Shown here: in pieces, positions 10,153 through 21,790 of the stretch
How the letters are laid out: each line of letters begins with the position of its first letter
How positions within the stretch are numbered: position 1 is the first letter of the stretch
NCBI GenBank assembly: GCA_037178625.1
Contig: CM074138.1
Span: 2,356,001-2,420,000 of the forward strand
Length of the DNA: 64,000 nucleotides
From: Skeletonema tropicum
Taxonomy: Eukaryota; Bacillariophyta; Thalassiosirophyceae; Thalassiosirales; Thalassiosiraceae
Reading direction: 5' to 3'
The notes under the pieces: model-generated
Told to the model about the DNA's origin: nothing
Databases searched by the model: none
Seen by the model: only the letters and a program-made list of their open reading frames with translations
Position numbers and translations under genes: made by a program

Positions 10153-10296
10153 CAACTTCACAGCATCAACAAAAAACTGAGAAGAAACAAGAAGTGGAAG
10201 TTGTTCAAGATGGAACAAACTGCCTGACCTAGCTAACGCTGGAAACTTCTCTTGCTGAGATTCTTTACGGCATTTTATTGTCGTCCGCGCGACCAC

Positions 10297-10799
10297 GCAG
10301 ATACCCGAAAAGGTGATGAATAGTAAAGGTTACTAATAAGCCCACAGCCACCAGCTTAGACATAGCATATGTCACTACTTTTACACGAACGAAGGACATT
10401 TGGAATTAGTACTCAATAAAATGTTAAAATAACATTTATTACAGAGAAGGGAGAAACGTTTCAAGTTCATTGGGGTTCTCGTCCTGACGATTCGATTTTT
10501 TGCTACCACATCATCATGCTTTTTGCCCGCCGGCGCCGCAGAAAAGACTCGACTTTTGTTTAGTACGACTTATCATGCTACGCACGAAGACCTGCCAAGA
10601 ACCAATGGTGCCGTCGAGATAATGGGAGGCAGAACAACACCATCCATAATATAAAGATTGATAACAAGCTTGAACAGCAGCAGCCGGCAGCCACAGTAAT
10701 CGTCTTTGATAGGAGTATCTCATTCCAGGCTGATCAAAATTCTACCTTTCACAGAAAACAAGAACCATCTACGAAACCTACCGGACGGACCATAACATC
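10297..10799. other. Divergent intergenic region
   Basis: This lies between the minus-strand DUF3431 gene and the plus-strand membrane protein gene, so it should hold both promoters. An AT-rich stretch occurs at 10400-10440. I could not identify specific sites. Confidence 0.45.
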
Positions 10800-12840
10800 A
10801 TGACCACCTACGCCGCCGCCACAATCGAACCCTTCCTCGAACCACTCGATGCCAACGGAGACTACATCCTTCCCACCACACAATACATCGCCAATGCTGC
10901 TATATTAGTTATATTCGTCTATCTGGTTGCCCTGGTTATTATGGAGGTCAATTATTTCCGATTTGCAGTGTACATGGCTTGGCGGCACATGGAGCGGTCA
11001 AGCAGTAGTTGTGATAGTAAAGTGATGGATCATTTGGAGAATGGAATTGAATTACAAGGGAATGATGATGATGACGTGGAAAGCATTGTCAATAAGAATT
11101 GCACAAAATCAGTCTCCTCTTCGGAAATGTCATCGCTCATGATGACACCACCCCGCCGTAACAATGATGTTCAGAATGAAAATGATTCGATTCAAATTAT
11201 TGATCAGGGCATTACTGTAATCACGCGACATCATCAATCATCAACTTCATCATCGCCACCACATCAAAATCATCACCCATCCAGTTCACGAGATGATGAT
11301 CTTGATTTATCCAGCAGTAAACATTCCGCGATTGGGCTTCTCCTACAAGATGTTCGATCCAATCGATCCAATCTATCATCACTGCATCCCCCTTTATCAC
11401 CTCTTCGTGTTGGAAAGAATAAATCATCTTCCATAATTTCAGTAGACAGTAGTCGAAAATGCCGCAGTGAACCTCACGATGATGACAATCCGAACCACAA
11501 CAACCACAATTCAGCAGCCCTTCAAAACGCCTACAAAACAATCCACAAATCATCCCTAATTGCCATCCTCACCTCACTCACCCTATACATCATCACTGCC
11601 ACCCTCATATCATTATTCACACGTGAATTAAAAGAGGAAGTGATTGCTATAATTGTGGGAAGTAGTAAATTTGTGGCAAGTGTGATTGTGTTTATTTTGA
11701 GTGCCAAGTTTCCTCAGTGGGTGAGTACCTATGTTGTGTTTGTATGTTGTTGATTGGGTGATGTTCTGTGTTGCTACACTTTGTTACTCGTTTGTTTGTG
11801 CCTTCGTATTCATTTACATCAATATTGTATACTAACACATTGCTTGCTCACAACCTTATTTTCAGATTGGAGTATACCACGAAGGAGCAATCCGCCTCGC
11901 CAAATGTTCCAGCAATCTCTCCATCTACTTCATGACCATCGATCTATCCAACGATCAATCCATCACCAAACTACGTCATCACGTTTTATTAGGAGTTACC
12001 TTCCACTTTGCCAAATTTTACATCCTCTTGCTGCCATTCTACTGTGGAGTACGACCCGCCACCATACCCTTTTCTATACTTACTGGATCTATTACCGGAT
12101 TGGTACTAATGTGGTGTATATTCCTCCTACATGAACGCAATCGAAACCGACGGAATTTTGTAGCATTCATTGTGATTTTCTTGTGTAGTGTGATGAGTTC
12201 ATTGTTGTTTGTGAGGGGTATGGCGTGGATTCAAGTGATTTGGAATTTGACTCTGATGGACGATGAGAATGCTATTTTGGTCGTGTCATTTTTTGGATGG
12301 TTGGTGTTGATTATGGGGGTGCATGCGTTGTTTGTTTGGCATACTTTGAGGATGGAGAAGAGGTATAAAAAGATGGAGGAGGAGGACGGTGATGATACGG
12401 AATTGGAAAATGGAAATGATACTAGTGATGATGAACACAGGCTCTCTCCTACAACGGTTGAAGAAGGAGGAGGAGGAGAGGATGGAAACAAGTCAAAAAG
12501 TGATAATGATGATGACAATGATGCAACACTTCCATCTCGTACAGAGAAGGAACAGCTCCTTATCTTCCTCATCGGGCATCCAGTAACGGAACACTTCTTC
12601 GCCATTGGTATCAGTCACGGTGGCATAGGAGTCGGTACCGCCACAGCGATCGGCGGCACGCTTACCTCCTTACCAGTCTTTGTCTTGATTGTGAATTTGA
12701 TCTTGTCAAAATCGGTGAATTCTGTACCAGATGGTCCAGGCAAGGTCTGCATCGAAGAGAATTCCTTATCGGCCTCCGGTCAAGGTTCTCCAATTCATTC
12801 AACGGTGGCTTTCCAGGGGGTTCCAGGATGGTTTCCTTGA
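10800..12840 (+). CDS. Multi-pass membrane protein, one intron, 3' end replaced by a retroelement
   Basis: Exon 1 is 10800-11720 and exon 2 is 11866-12840; the intron 11721-11865 is GTGAGT...TTTTCAG and joins PQW to IGVYHEG in frame. Hydrophobic segments follow NAAILVIFVYLVALVIM, LTLYIITATLISLF, VIVFILSAKF, YILLLPFYCG, ITGLVLMWCIFLL, FIVIFLCSVMSSLLF, VSFFGWLVLIMGVHALF and VFVLIVNLILS. There are two long polar loops rich in Ser, Asn and Asp (residues about 65-255 and the EEEDGDDTELENGND region). The motif FTRELKEEVIAIIVGSSKF recalls FTR1-like permeases only weakly, so I do not assign a substrate. From about 12778 the reading frame runs into Penelope-like sequence in antisense and stops at 12840, so the native C-terminus is lost. 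Confidence 0.7.
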
Positions 12841-14148
12841 ATAGTTTCTGGATTTGGGAGCCCGACGGATCATCAGGGTGAAAGACTCTGTGCAGCCGAA
12901 CACACCGTGACAGTGAGTCTTTTCGATTCTGGATGATTTCTTGTCGTTCTTCGTCACTACGTTGAAGGTATTTCCTTGCATTCTTGGCCTTCGCAGATAC
13001 TCGGTTAGAACTTCAAGGACGGCCTTGCTGCACATGTTGGTATACATAGCAGTAGCATCAGTGGTAAACACCTGTGCGTTGGGAGGCCTTGATTCTTCTT
13101 TTGAGTCACAGAGGGAGCAATCTCTGGATGACTGTCGGAGTTTTGGCTTCTTATTCTGTCGCTGTTGTTCTGTCTCAATATAGGACCAGCCTCAACATCG
13201 TCTTCGGAGTTGCCAAGTTTACTCTTCTCATCCTCTAGTTTCTTAGAGCCCCTGCGTTTGGACGTCTGATCTCTTTCCTGCGTTCAGATTCAGTCATTGG
13301 TTGGAATCGCTCCACCCAGTGAGTGATTTCTCTGACAATTTTGGCAGTTTAAAGAGGCAGCTTCCTCACGTATGGACGTAATCAGATTCGACAAAAGATT
13401 CGACAAAAGATTCTACTAGAGCAGCACTATCCTTCAGCTTTTGAGCGATTTGAACATAAGCATAGTAGGGGTAATGAATCAAACCATCGTAGGCGTCGGA
13501 GATACTATTCACAATGTCGTCCAATGTAGAACTTCCAATCTAGGCGAGTGGGTCCTTCATCGGTCGAGCTTCATTACCATTTCCATTGTCCTCAACCGAC
13601 TCTCCTGTTGCAGCATCCGTAGGATCTCCAGGAGAGGGAGATTGACCTGCATCTAGGATCTTCTGAGTCTCGGGAGCACCAGGCGTTTCCTCCATCGTAA
13701 TGACAGTATCGGTGGGTGATGCGGTGGACGTCGTGGTAGATTTGTCAGCGGTAGGTGCTGCATTTGACGTTGCGGTGGGCGTTGCGATGGGTGCAGTTGT
13801 CATTACGAGAGTAGTTTCTCCGGTGTTACTTTGAGATGATGTTGAAGTTGCTCCATTTTGTGTAGTAGTGTTGGTGCTGGTGTTTTGCTTCACAGTGTTG
13901 GTGGAACAGACCAATATTCCTCTGTGAGTGTAGCTACGTTGTCCCGCTTTACGATTCCGCATCATCTTCTTCCAAAACTAGGCTGAAGGATGGTAGAGAC
14001 GTTCCACGGCAGTAGCTTGGAAAGTCAAACGTCGGCACTGCATTCGGACGTCGCCCAAATCATCTGAAGGAGGCTCATTCATGGTGCTAATGTCGGTCAT
14101 GGTACCAGTATCAGTGGTCCCCGTCCTGTTAACACCACTCTCAGCTCT
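12778..14148 (-). mobile_element. Penelope-like retroelement, minus-strand copy, decayed
   Basis: The reverse complement of 12778-13440 matches the plus-strand copy at 14149-16135. On the minus strand it reads a Ser/Thr-rich ORF (13540-13965), then VFTTDATAMYTNMCSKAVLE, which corresponds to motif A of Penelope-type reverse transcriptases, then TEYLRR. From there it jumps directly to PRMQGNTFNVVTKND, so the reverse transcriptase core (including the FIDD motif kept in the plus-strand copy) is deleted. Its 3' end has cut off the membrane protein gene. It lies head to head with the plus-strand copy. Confidence 0.65.
13540..13965 (-). CDS. Ser/Thr-rich ORF in the minus Penelope-like copy
   Basis: The 141 aa ORF starts MMRNRKAGQRSYTH. 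Its centre is almost only Thr, Ser, Ala, Pro and Asn (TNTTTQNGATSTSSQS, STTTSTASPTDT) and its C-terminal half is acidic. It has no recognised domain. It lies upstream of the reverse transcriptase remnant in the same orientation, so it may be the 5' part of the retroelement coding sequence. Low complexity makes any homology statement unsafe. Confidence 0.35.
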   Translation of the reverse strand: MMRNRKAGQRSYTHRGILVCSTNTVKQNTSTNTTTQNGATSTSSQSNTGETTLVMTTAPIATPTATSNAAPTADKSTTTSTASPTDTVITMEETPGAPETQKILDAGQSPSPGDPTDAATGESVEDNGNGNEARPMKDPLA

Positions 14149-14160
14149 AGTGCTGCTCTA

Positions 14161-14480
14161 GTTGAATCTTTTGTCGAATCTGATTACGTCCAGACGTAAG
14201 GAAGCTGCCTCTTCAACTGCCAAAATTGTCAGAGAAATCACTCACTGGGTGGAGTGATTCCAACCAATGACTGAATCTGAACGCAGGAAAGGGATCAGAC
14301 TTCCAAACGCAAGGGCTCTAGTTGAATCTTTTGTCGAATCTGATTACGTCCAGACGTAAGGAAGCTGCCTCTTCAACTGCCAAAATTGTCAGAGAAATCA
14401 CTCACTGGGTGGAGCGATTCCAACCAATGACTGAATCTGAACGCAGGAAAGGGATCAGACGTCCAAACGCAGGGGCTCTA
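14161..14480 (+). repeat. Tandem duplication, 160 bp unit, two copies
   Basis: GTTGAATCTTTTGTCGAATC starts at 14161 and again at 14321. The two units differ by a few bases (for example TGGAGTGATT against TGGAGCGATT). The minus Penelope-like copy has the unit only once, at about 13250-13430. Confidence 0.85.
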
Positions 14481-14612
14481 AGAAACAAGAGAGCCCTAAA
14501 TGTGCTAGAAGAGAAATAGAAGAATACTAAGTAGTACTCTCTAGGCGCCTGCACGCCAGCTAAAAGATGAGACGTAACCGCGGGAAGTCAGGATCTTCGA
14601 TTTTCGAGCGAG

Positions 14613-14657
14613 CGCCGACCCCATGCCTGCGACGAAAGGCAGGCGATGGGGTCGGCG
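14613..14657. other. Strong hairpin
   Basis: CGCCGACCCCATGCCTGC (14613-14630) pairs with GCAGGC-G-ATGGGGTCGGCG (14639-14657), with a single bulged G and an 8-base loop. It lies in the stretch that is absent from the minus Penelope-like copy. It could be a transposon end structure or a terminator-like element; nothing else supports a choice. Confidence 0.6.
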
Positions 14658-15100
14658 GCAGATACCTCACCACTCTATCTCTATGTTGCCCTCAAATGCG
14701 GTAATCCTTTTCTTTCGCATTGCTAGCCGTTTCACTGCTGAAGCGGGCAGCATTGCTTCATTCGATCAATGAATTGTTTGTAGTATGAGTATCACTGATG
14801 ATTGTGCGTGCGACGTGAAATGACTGTAACATTCGTAACGATTCGACCTTTCCGGTAACGAAAATGTAACAATGACGTAACACACTAACTAATTTTAAAA
14901 ATCACCCGCAATTTATTTAATAAGCCGTTCGCGAGAAAAAAGAAACGACAGGTCCGTTCGCCAGTTCTCAGATTTTCTTTTTCAGGCGCTCGCGGGTCCC
15001 TCCCCGCACGCGCACGTCTTTTGACGCCGTCGGCGTAATTCTCAGGGGGGGAAGGCAATTCGAACTAGAGGAAGAGAAGAGTGGACTTGGCGACTCCGAA

Positions 15101-15200
15101 GACGATGTTGACGCTGCTCCTGATACGGCGACAGACCAACAGCGAAAGAAGACGATGTTGACGCTGCTCCTGATACGGCGACAGACCAACAGCGAAAGAA
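15101..15200 (+). repeat. Tandem duplication, 50 bp unit, two copies
   Basis: GACGATGTTGACGCTGCTCC begins at 15101 and at 15151, and the 50-base units look identical. The minus copy has the unit once (around 13155-13195 in reverse complement), so the duplication is private to the plus copy and shifts the frame by 50 bases. Confidence 0.9.
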
Positions 15201-15312
15201 GAAGAAGCCAAAAAACTCCTCAGTCATCCAGAGATTGCTCCCTCTGTGACTCAAAAGAAGAATCAAGGTCGTCCTTGAAGTTCTAACCGAGTATCTGCGA
15301 AGACCATCGACA

Positions 15313-16113
15313 ATGGAACGATTCGACTACAATGCTGACTGTCTAATTGAGGCCATTGATATTGTACTCAGGTCCAATATCATCAAATTCGGTGACATCT
15401 TTGCAGTACAAAAGAAAGGTGTCGCAATGGGCATCTGCCCAGCTCCAAGCATAGCGATCCTCTTTTTTGCTATTCACGAAGACTTCCTGATGAACAAGTG
15501 GAATTCTATCATCTTCTTCTGGCTGAGATTCATTGACGATGTATTAGGAATATGGATTCCCCACCCAAACCGCATCACCGATGATCAAAACTGGAAGAAC
15601 TTTCAAGAGGATATGAATAAACTCCATGGACTCCCGTGGGAATTCGTCCCTCGGTCGTCACAAGTGGAATTCATAGATCTCGTTGTAAGGATAGAAGGAG
15701 ACAGACTATTGACGGATCTCTACGAGAAGCCAATGGCCCTTTATCTCTACATCCCTCCTCATTCTGCCCATGCCCCGGGTGGAATCAATGGACTTGTCAC
15801 AGGACAAATGCTACGCATTCTGACTTTGTGCTCTGACCCGGATAGAATCAAGACACATACTTTGAACTTTCTCCATCGCCTTGAAGATCGAGGCTACAGC
15901 AGAGAGGACCTGGTCCCCCTCATCGAGGCTACAGCCAAGAATGCAAGGAAATCCCTTCAACGTAGTGACGAAGAACGACAAGAAATCATCCAGAATCGAA
16001 AAGACTCACTGTCACGGTGTGTTCGGCTGCACAGAGTCTTTCACCCTGATGATCCGTCGGGCTCCCAAATCCAGAAACTATTCAAGGAGACCATCCTGGA
16101 ACCCTCTGGATAG
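15313..16113 (+). pseudogene. Penelope-like reverse transcriptase, core and C-terminal part
   Basis: The 266 aa frame contains KKGVAMGICPAPSIAILFFA (motif B region), LRFIDDVLGIW (the catalytic IDD motif C), VEFIDLVVRIEGDRLLTDLY, then EKPMALYLYIPPHSAH and LTLCSD, ending with RLEDRGYS. This order (MG.xxAP, YIDD-like, thumb with LYxKP and S.H.) is that of Penelope-like elements and not of LTR or non-LTR enzymes. The frame stays open upstream through VLEVLTEYLRRPST, but motif A is lost by the deletion near 15268. No GIY-YIG endonuclease is seen; the frame ends at LEPSG at 16113. It is inactive by itself. Confidence 0.75.
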
Positions 16114-16119
16114 ACAACG

Positions 16120-16494
16120 TTGAATGAACTGGAGAACCTTGACCGCTCCAAGATCCCCCTTGGACCGCCTGATGATTTGCAACCATCGGGCTCCAAATCT
16201 TGGAAACTTTTTATCGTATCGAGACATCGGAAAGAGACCGGGGGTGAACGCATCGAGCTACTTGAAAATGTAACAATCTACCCAGATTGGGCTGATGCAA
16301 GTAACTCCCTTTTTATTTCCACTCCAACGCGAAGAAGACAGCTTCGCTGCCTTCTCATTCGCGTTGAAGTGGAAAAAAATGTTCTTTCTGATATTGAAAC
16401 GTTGGCATCCGAACTGATCTACCAGTACCTGTCATGTCCAATCACGGATGCGATAGAAGAACAGCAGAGATCGATTTGGAAGCCGTTGGGATAG
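16120..16494 (+). CDS. Hypothetical protein, 124 aa
   Basis: The ORF starts MNELENLDRSKIPLGPPDD and ends QQRSIWKPLG. The first few codons overlap the end of the Penelope-like homology; the remainder is unrelated to it. No signal peptide, membrane segment or known motif is seen. It may be a fragment of a host gene cut by the retroelement, or noncoding. Codon use looks ordinary, but length alone is weak evidence. Confidence 0.3.
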   Translation: MNELENLDRSKIPLGPPDDLQPSGSKSWKLFIVSRHRKETGGERIELLENVTIYPDWADASNSLFISTPTRRRQLRCLLIRVEVEKNVLSDIETLASELIYQYLSCPITDAIEEQQRSIWKPLG

Positions 16495-16789
16495 ACTCTC
16501 CCAACTCAAAGAACCCCCTCGAGGTACCTAGGTGTGTGAGGAAGATTGCTCGAAATGCAAGTGGTAAGTCGTCTGCACTACCACGTTGCAATTCGCCCAG
16601 AGCCACCACCTTTAGCGCTGATCTCCTGATGAGTCTATGGTACCTACCTACCAGGACGAAAGCTTCGATCCCACATGGTGACTGAGGAGGGATTGAGGGA
16701 GAGTGATAAGCAGCTAGAGAGAGAGAGAGCGAGCGGGCGGGCGGACGGTGCATTACTTAGCATCATTTTGCTTTAGCGACCTACTCACC
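16495..16789. other. Intergenic, upstream of the LRR gene
   Basis: A purine-rich microsatellite, GAGAGAGAGAGCGAGCGGGC, lies at about 16720-16740, some 50 bases before the LRR start codon. No other feature is seen. Confidence 0.45.
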
Positions 16790-17737
16790 ATGGCGGCCGT
16801 GGGTGGTAATCATATCACTTGGTTCACTTACACCGGCGAGGGAGATATTCCTCACGATGCAACTCATGTCTTTGTGGATGCCAAAATCATTCCGAGGCGG
16901 GCATTTTCTCTACATAACATCGTTGAAGTCATTTGTCATGATAAAGTCGAAAAGATTGAAGAACATGCATTCTTTGGCTGCCCTCGCTTGAGACGAGTAA
17001 TCATGAGGGGCGTCAAAATTGCTGAGGGGAGTGCATTCAATGATTGTCGCGCCCTGGAGGATATTGAATGTGGCAAATTGGAAATAATTGGAGATAAGGC
17101 ATTCTACCACTGTTCTTTGAGGAACATCAACCTGCAATCCGCTAGGATCGTTGGGGAGTGGGCATTTTATAGGTGTTTCGAACTGATGGATGTGAAATTT
17201 AGCAACAAGCTGGAAAGATTTGATCAGAGGGCATTCCGGGACTGCTCCTCTTTGGAAAGAATTACTATTCCATTGAAAGATGGCATGTTTACTGATGATG
17301 ACATATTCAGTGGGTGTGTGAAATTCAAGCATGTGGATCTGGTCGAGGGAGCACTACTTCGCGAAACTATTGTTGCTTTACACTTTGTTGAATGGAGGCA
17401 GGATATGAGTGCCGAAATCGATTCAATCAACCAGATTCTTCTCACTGCAGATGATATCACTGCGGGAGAAGAGGCCAATGCGATACCCAATGCGATACGA
17501 ACGTGGATTAGATCAGTTCTTGACAAAATCCTCCACTACCAAGCAGAGCATCAACGCATATTGGATGAGGCTGCAGCTGCTCTAGAGTTAGCTTTACCTC
17601 GCGATATTGCTATGAATAATGTTCTCTCTTTTCTTGAGTTGCCATCGCATGCGTTTGGAGTGGAGGATCGTGAAGATGCAGAAGACGATGACATTGGCAA
17701 TGAAGAAGAAGCGCAGGAAGAGGAGCAGCACGACTGA
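16790..17737 (+). CDS. BspA-like leucine-rich repeat protein (LRR_5 type)
   Basis: I chose the ATG at 16790 because it has a good context (CACCATGGCG) and begins MAAVGGNHITWFTYTGEGDI; an in-frame ATG lies upstream at 16748. The first 200 residues are about six repeats of roughly 23 residues with the BspA pattern (I.E.AFFGCPRLRRV.M, IGDKAFYHCSLRNINL, VGEWAFYRCFELMDV, FDQRAFRDCSSLERI.I). The opening WFTYTGEGDIPHDATHV is typical of the diatom BspA-like families. A helical segment follows (residues about 205-290), then a very acidic tail (EDREDAEDDDIGNEEEAQEEE). Such repeats bind proteins; no enzymatic function is expected. There is no signal peptide with this start. It is intact, single exon, and convergent with the ankyrin gene. 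Confidence 0.85.
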   Translation: MAAVGGNHITWFTYTGEGDIPHDATHVFVDAKIIPRRAFSLHNIVEVICHDKVEKIEEHAFFGCPRLRRVIMRGVKIAEGSAFNDCRALEDIECGKLEIIGDKAFYHCSLRNINLQSARIVGEWAFYRCFELMDVKFSNKLERFDQRAFRDCSSLERITIPLKDGMFTDDDIFSGCVKFKHVDLVEGALLRETIVALHFVEWRQDMSAEIDSINQILLTADDITAGEEANAIPNAIRTWIRSVLDKILHYQAEHQRILDEAAAALELALPRDIAMNNVLSFLELPSHAFGVEDREDAEDDDIGNEEEAQEEEQHD

Positions 17738-18145
17738 CGGGTAATACTGTTATGTGACGAAGACTAAATGATACTATCAAGTAGTAATGATAAAGTAAAA
17801 AAGATTGGGAGTACAGCAAGAACATCTAGCTAGGTGCTAGAAGACTAAGCTTGTGGCTTTGCTCGCAGCTCAGAGGTTGAGTGATTCATTTAGATAAAGT
17901 TAAGTGCTGAGAAAGTACTACAAACAATAGAAGTTGAACGAGCAATACCCTGCATCATACGGCTACTCCTTGACGATGTAATCACACGACTTCATGATTG
18001 TTACTATCAATTTAATAATTGAAGCCACTTTCTACAATTACTACAACGCCTTCTCAGTCTCTCTCAATAATGGCATACACAACACCCTAATCTAAATCCG
18101 CCCATCATCATCATCATTATCTTCTTCACACGCTAACAAATCACA
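17738..18145. other. Intergenic between convergent genes
   Basis: This is the 3' flank of the LRR gene (plus) and of the ankyrin gene (minus). It is AT-rich, with an ATCATCATCATCATTAT tract near 18106. It presumably contains both polyadenylation regions. No ORF. Confidence 0.5.
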
Positions 18146-20262
18146 CTATTTATTTGAGCTGCTTATGGCAAAATGCAGCGGCAATTCTTCATCTATATAT
18201 TCATTTTTCTCCTTCAATGCATCAGGATATACTTTGATAAGTAGCTGTGCCACTTCCACCGACGCACCTTTTTCAATTGCAGCATGCAGCGGCAGGTATC
18301 CAGCATTATTTTTCTCCATCACTGCATCAGAATATTCGTTGATAAGCAGCTGTATCACTTTCACCGAGGCACTACGTAAAAGGGCCCAATGCAGCGACAG
18401 AGATCCATATTTATTTTTCTTTTTCAGTGCATCAGGATATTCTTTGATAAGTAGCTGTATCACTTCCACCGACGCACCTTTTCCGACGGCATTATGCAGC
18501 GGCAGGTTTCCATATTCATTTTTCTCCTTCAGTGCATCAGGATTTTCCTTGATAAGTAGCTGTATCACTTCCACCGACGCACGTTTCTCGATTGCGACAT
18601 ACAGCGGCAGGTCTCCATTTTTATCTTCCTCCTTCAGTGCACCAGGAAATTCAGTAATGAGTAGCTGTATCACTTCTACCGATGCACCTTTTCCGACGGC
18701 ATTATGCAGCGGCAGGTATCCATAATCATTTCTCTTCTTCAGCGCGTCAGGATATTCTTTGATAAGTAGCTGTATCACTTGCACCGATGCATCTGTTTCG
18801 ATGGCCCTATGCAACGGCAGCCATCCATAATCATTTCTCTCCTTCAGTGCATCAGGATATTCCTTGATTAGTAACTGTATCACTTCATCCGACACACCCT
18901 CTTCGATGGCAAAATGCAGCGGCAGATTTCCATCTTTATCTTTCACCTTCGCTGCATCAGAATATTCGTTGATGAGTAGCTGTATCACTTCTGCCAACGC
19001 ACCTTTTCCGACGGCATAATGCAGCGGCAGTTTTCCATATCCATCTTTTTCCTTCACCGCATCAGGATACTCTTGGATTAGCAGCTGTATCACTTCTGCC
19101 AACGCACCTTTTCTGGCGGCAACATGCAGCGGCAGGTCTCCATCTTCATCTTTATCTTTCACCTTCGCTGCATCAGGATATTTTTTTATGAGCATCTGTA
19201 TCACTTCTGCCGACGCACTGTGTCGGATGGCAATATGTAACGGCAGTTCTCCACCTTTATTTCTCTCCTTCAGTGAAGCAGGATATTCCTTGATAAGCAG
19301 CTGTATCACTCCTGCCGACGCATCAGCACCTTTTACGATGGCCTTATGCAGCGGCAGGTATCCAGCATAATTTTTCTCCTTCGCTGCATCAGGATATTCT
19401 TTTAGGAGTAGCTGTATCACTTCCACCGACGTAACATTGCTAGCAGCACCATGCAGCGGCAGGTCTCCGTCTCCATTTTTCTCCTCCACTGCACCAGAAT
19501 ATTCTTTGAGAAGTAGCTGTAAGACTTCTGCCGAAGCACCTGTTGCGGCGGCAATATGCAGCGGCAGGTGTCCACTATTATCTTTCTCCCTCAGTGCATC
19601 AGGATATTCTTTGATGAGTAGCTGTATCACTTCCGCCGACGCACCATTTCTGACGGCAAAATGCAGCGGCAGGTATCCAGCATTATTTTTCTCCTTCAGT
19701 GCATCAGGATATTCTTTGATAAGTAGCTGTATCACTTCATCCGCACCATGCATGAAGGCATAATGCAGCGGCAGGTCTCCATAATAATCTTTCACCTTCG
19801 CTGCATCAGGATATTCGTTGATAAGTAGCTGTATCACTTTCACCTTCGCACCTTTTCCGACGGCATAATGCAGCGGCAGTTTTTCATATCCATCTTTCTC
19901 CTTCACTGCACCAGGATATTCGGTAATGAGTAGCTGTATCACTTCCACCGACGCACCCTTTTCAACGGCAATATGCAGCGGCATGAATCCATATTTATCT
20001 TTCTCCTTCGCTGCATCAGGATATTTTTTTATGAAATGGTGCGCGCGGCGATTTGTGACTGCATGTTGTGTGTGGTGTGTAGTGCGGCGCGGGCCCTCGG
20101 GGCCTGTTTTTTTTTTGCAATGTACCCGTCTATAAATTTGCTCTGCAATGCTTGTTTTTGTAACATAAATGTGTCATGATGTCAAAATTATTCTGTGGAT
20201 TTCGTGTTGGATTTTTTTTTGCAATGTATCCGTCTATAAAGTTGCTCTGCAATGCTTGTTTA

Positions 20263-20534
20263 AGAGTGTTTTTTTCTAAGAAACCTGTAGAAATCGCAGA
20301 ATCTGGAACCGGCACTCAGGTCGCATGGGCACGTACACGCCACTATAGGCCCAAAATTCGAGATTGCTATTGTTGGCCAAATCCATTAGTTAAGTTAGTG
20401 ATTAACAATAGGCGGACCGCCCATTTAATAATCTGCGGTCGCTTTTGCTGTAGGTGGAGTGTGGGGCGAGTAATTGAGAGGCAAAGTCAAGGCCCAGTTC
20501 CACTTTTTACCGGATTTTAAGAAAAAAACACTCT
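20263..20534. mobile_element. Tc1/mariner-like MITE, 272 bp, nested in Helitron-like element 1
   Basis: Element 2 shows the empty site TTGTTTAATAAC (around 24726). Element 1 has TA, then AGAGTGTTTTTTTCT ... GAAAAAAACACTCT, then TA. The TIR is AGAGTGTTTTTTTCT and the target duplication is TA (20261-20262 and 20535-20536). It has no coding capacity. Being absent from elements 2 and 3, it inserted after element 1 had separated from them. Confidence 0.9.
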
Positions 20535-21790
20535 TAATAACATTCTTATAACAGAAACGTTTTATAGTACATACTCACTTACTTACTTAGAGCCGTTCCA
20601 AGCAAAATTGCATCGTAGATGCATAAGATTTTGATAGCAGCTAACAAAAAAGTGCAGCGCGCTGTCCGAGCAACCTGGAGCGCAACTGCATGCATGCATG
20701 TTTTTTCGTTCGACAGTCAGTATCTAACATGATAGCCGCTACTCTCATAGCCACCACGTTGCACAAACCCTACCAATAGTAATATCCAGTGAACTATATC
20801 GCAGACAACACCCTTTGCAACTATTCAGCTGCAGGGTTTTATTATTACAACTGTCTACACCGCATAAATAAATGACTAATACATGCTACATAAATGTCAT
20901 TTCTGTCTATGATGTTGCTATTTTTATCCAGCCTATTGCAATATTATGGACAATAAATAGCCGACACTTCTTATATATAATAATGTTGATGAGTTGCGGT
21001 CTTTAGAGCCGCTCGATCCGCCGTCTACAGGCTTATTGTTGTGTTAGAGTGTCAAATTATTTATGCAATTTTGTGCACATCTTGTGTCCTTGGTATTTTG
21101 GAGGTGTGGGGGGGCTTTAATGGTCATTCCGAGCAACCAGAATCTCACTTCATATTACCATCGGCGATGGGTAGCGGAGGGGTAGTGCCTATAGATGTTT
21201 ATCATCTTCGATGGGTGCAGGGAAGGTGGTTGTTTTCATTTCAAATCTCAATGAAGTGGATTGCAATGATATTATCTCCACCCCTACAGCAGCCGAAACG
21301 CCACACTGCTGCGAAAAAATCGCCATAATGTCGTTTAAGGGATGGGCCATCGATACCTTATGAAATATACTCATGGACTGAGATAGGCGGCCATACTAGG
21401 GGTGCCATTGTAGGCCATTGTGGTGGCATCTTTTTCTCTTTTTCTGCACGATCATCGATCATGCAAAAACCGAGTTACCGATCGCGTTTGACAGTACTTT
21501 ATATCGATCGCGTTTTACATATTCTCAAATATATGACGTCACTTGTTCCTCTCCTAACTTCAACGTGTCAGCTTCTCTGCTGGCAGGAAGAACATGTCGC
21601 CATCCGTGACTTTTCCGCGCAGCCACTCATCGACTATCATGCTACGGAACACCACATGCAATTAGAAGAGTGCATAAATAATAATGAGTGGCTTGCGTAT
21701 GACATTCCTCGCACGCAAATCAATATCTTAAATATGTGACCATTACGGACCGGCATAACCAAACCACGAACAAAATTGACCGTATAAAAT

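Larger units (their letters stand above)
14149..16135 (+). mobile_element. Penelope-like retroelement, plus-strand copy, decayed
   Basis: The element starts at TAGTGCTGCTC, shared with the minus copy, and ends near AACTGGAGAACCTTGACCG. Three differences from the minus copy show its damage. A 160 bp unit is tandemly duplicated (14161-14480). About 570 bases of unrelated sequence lie between 14492 and 15062. Motif A is deleted between two AAGG microhomologies near 15268. The reverse transcriptase core is kept. Confidence 0.65.

Noticed and set aside
10800..12840. Assignment of the membrane protein as an FTR1-type iron permease
   Set aside because: Only a weak likeness around FTRELKEE; the REGLE motif is absent, so no substrate was given.
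14161..14480. CRISPR-like or satellite array
   Set aside because: There are only two adjacent units of 160 bases with no spacers, so it is a simple tandem duplication.
18146..20031. tRNA or other RNA genes in the window
   Set aside because: No sequence with convincing acceptor, T-arm and anticodon features was found here or elsewhere in the window by reading.
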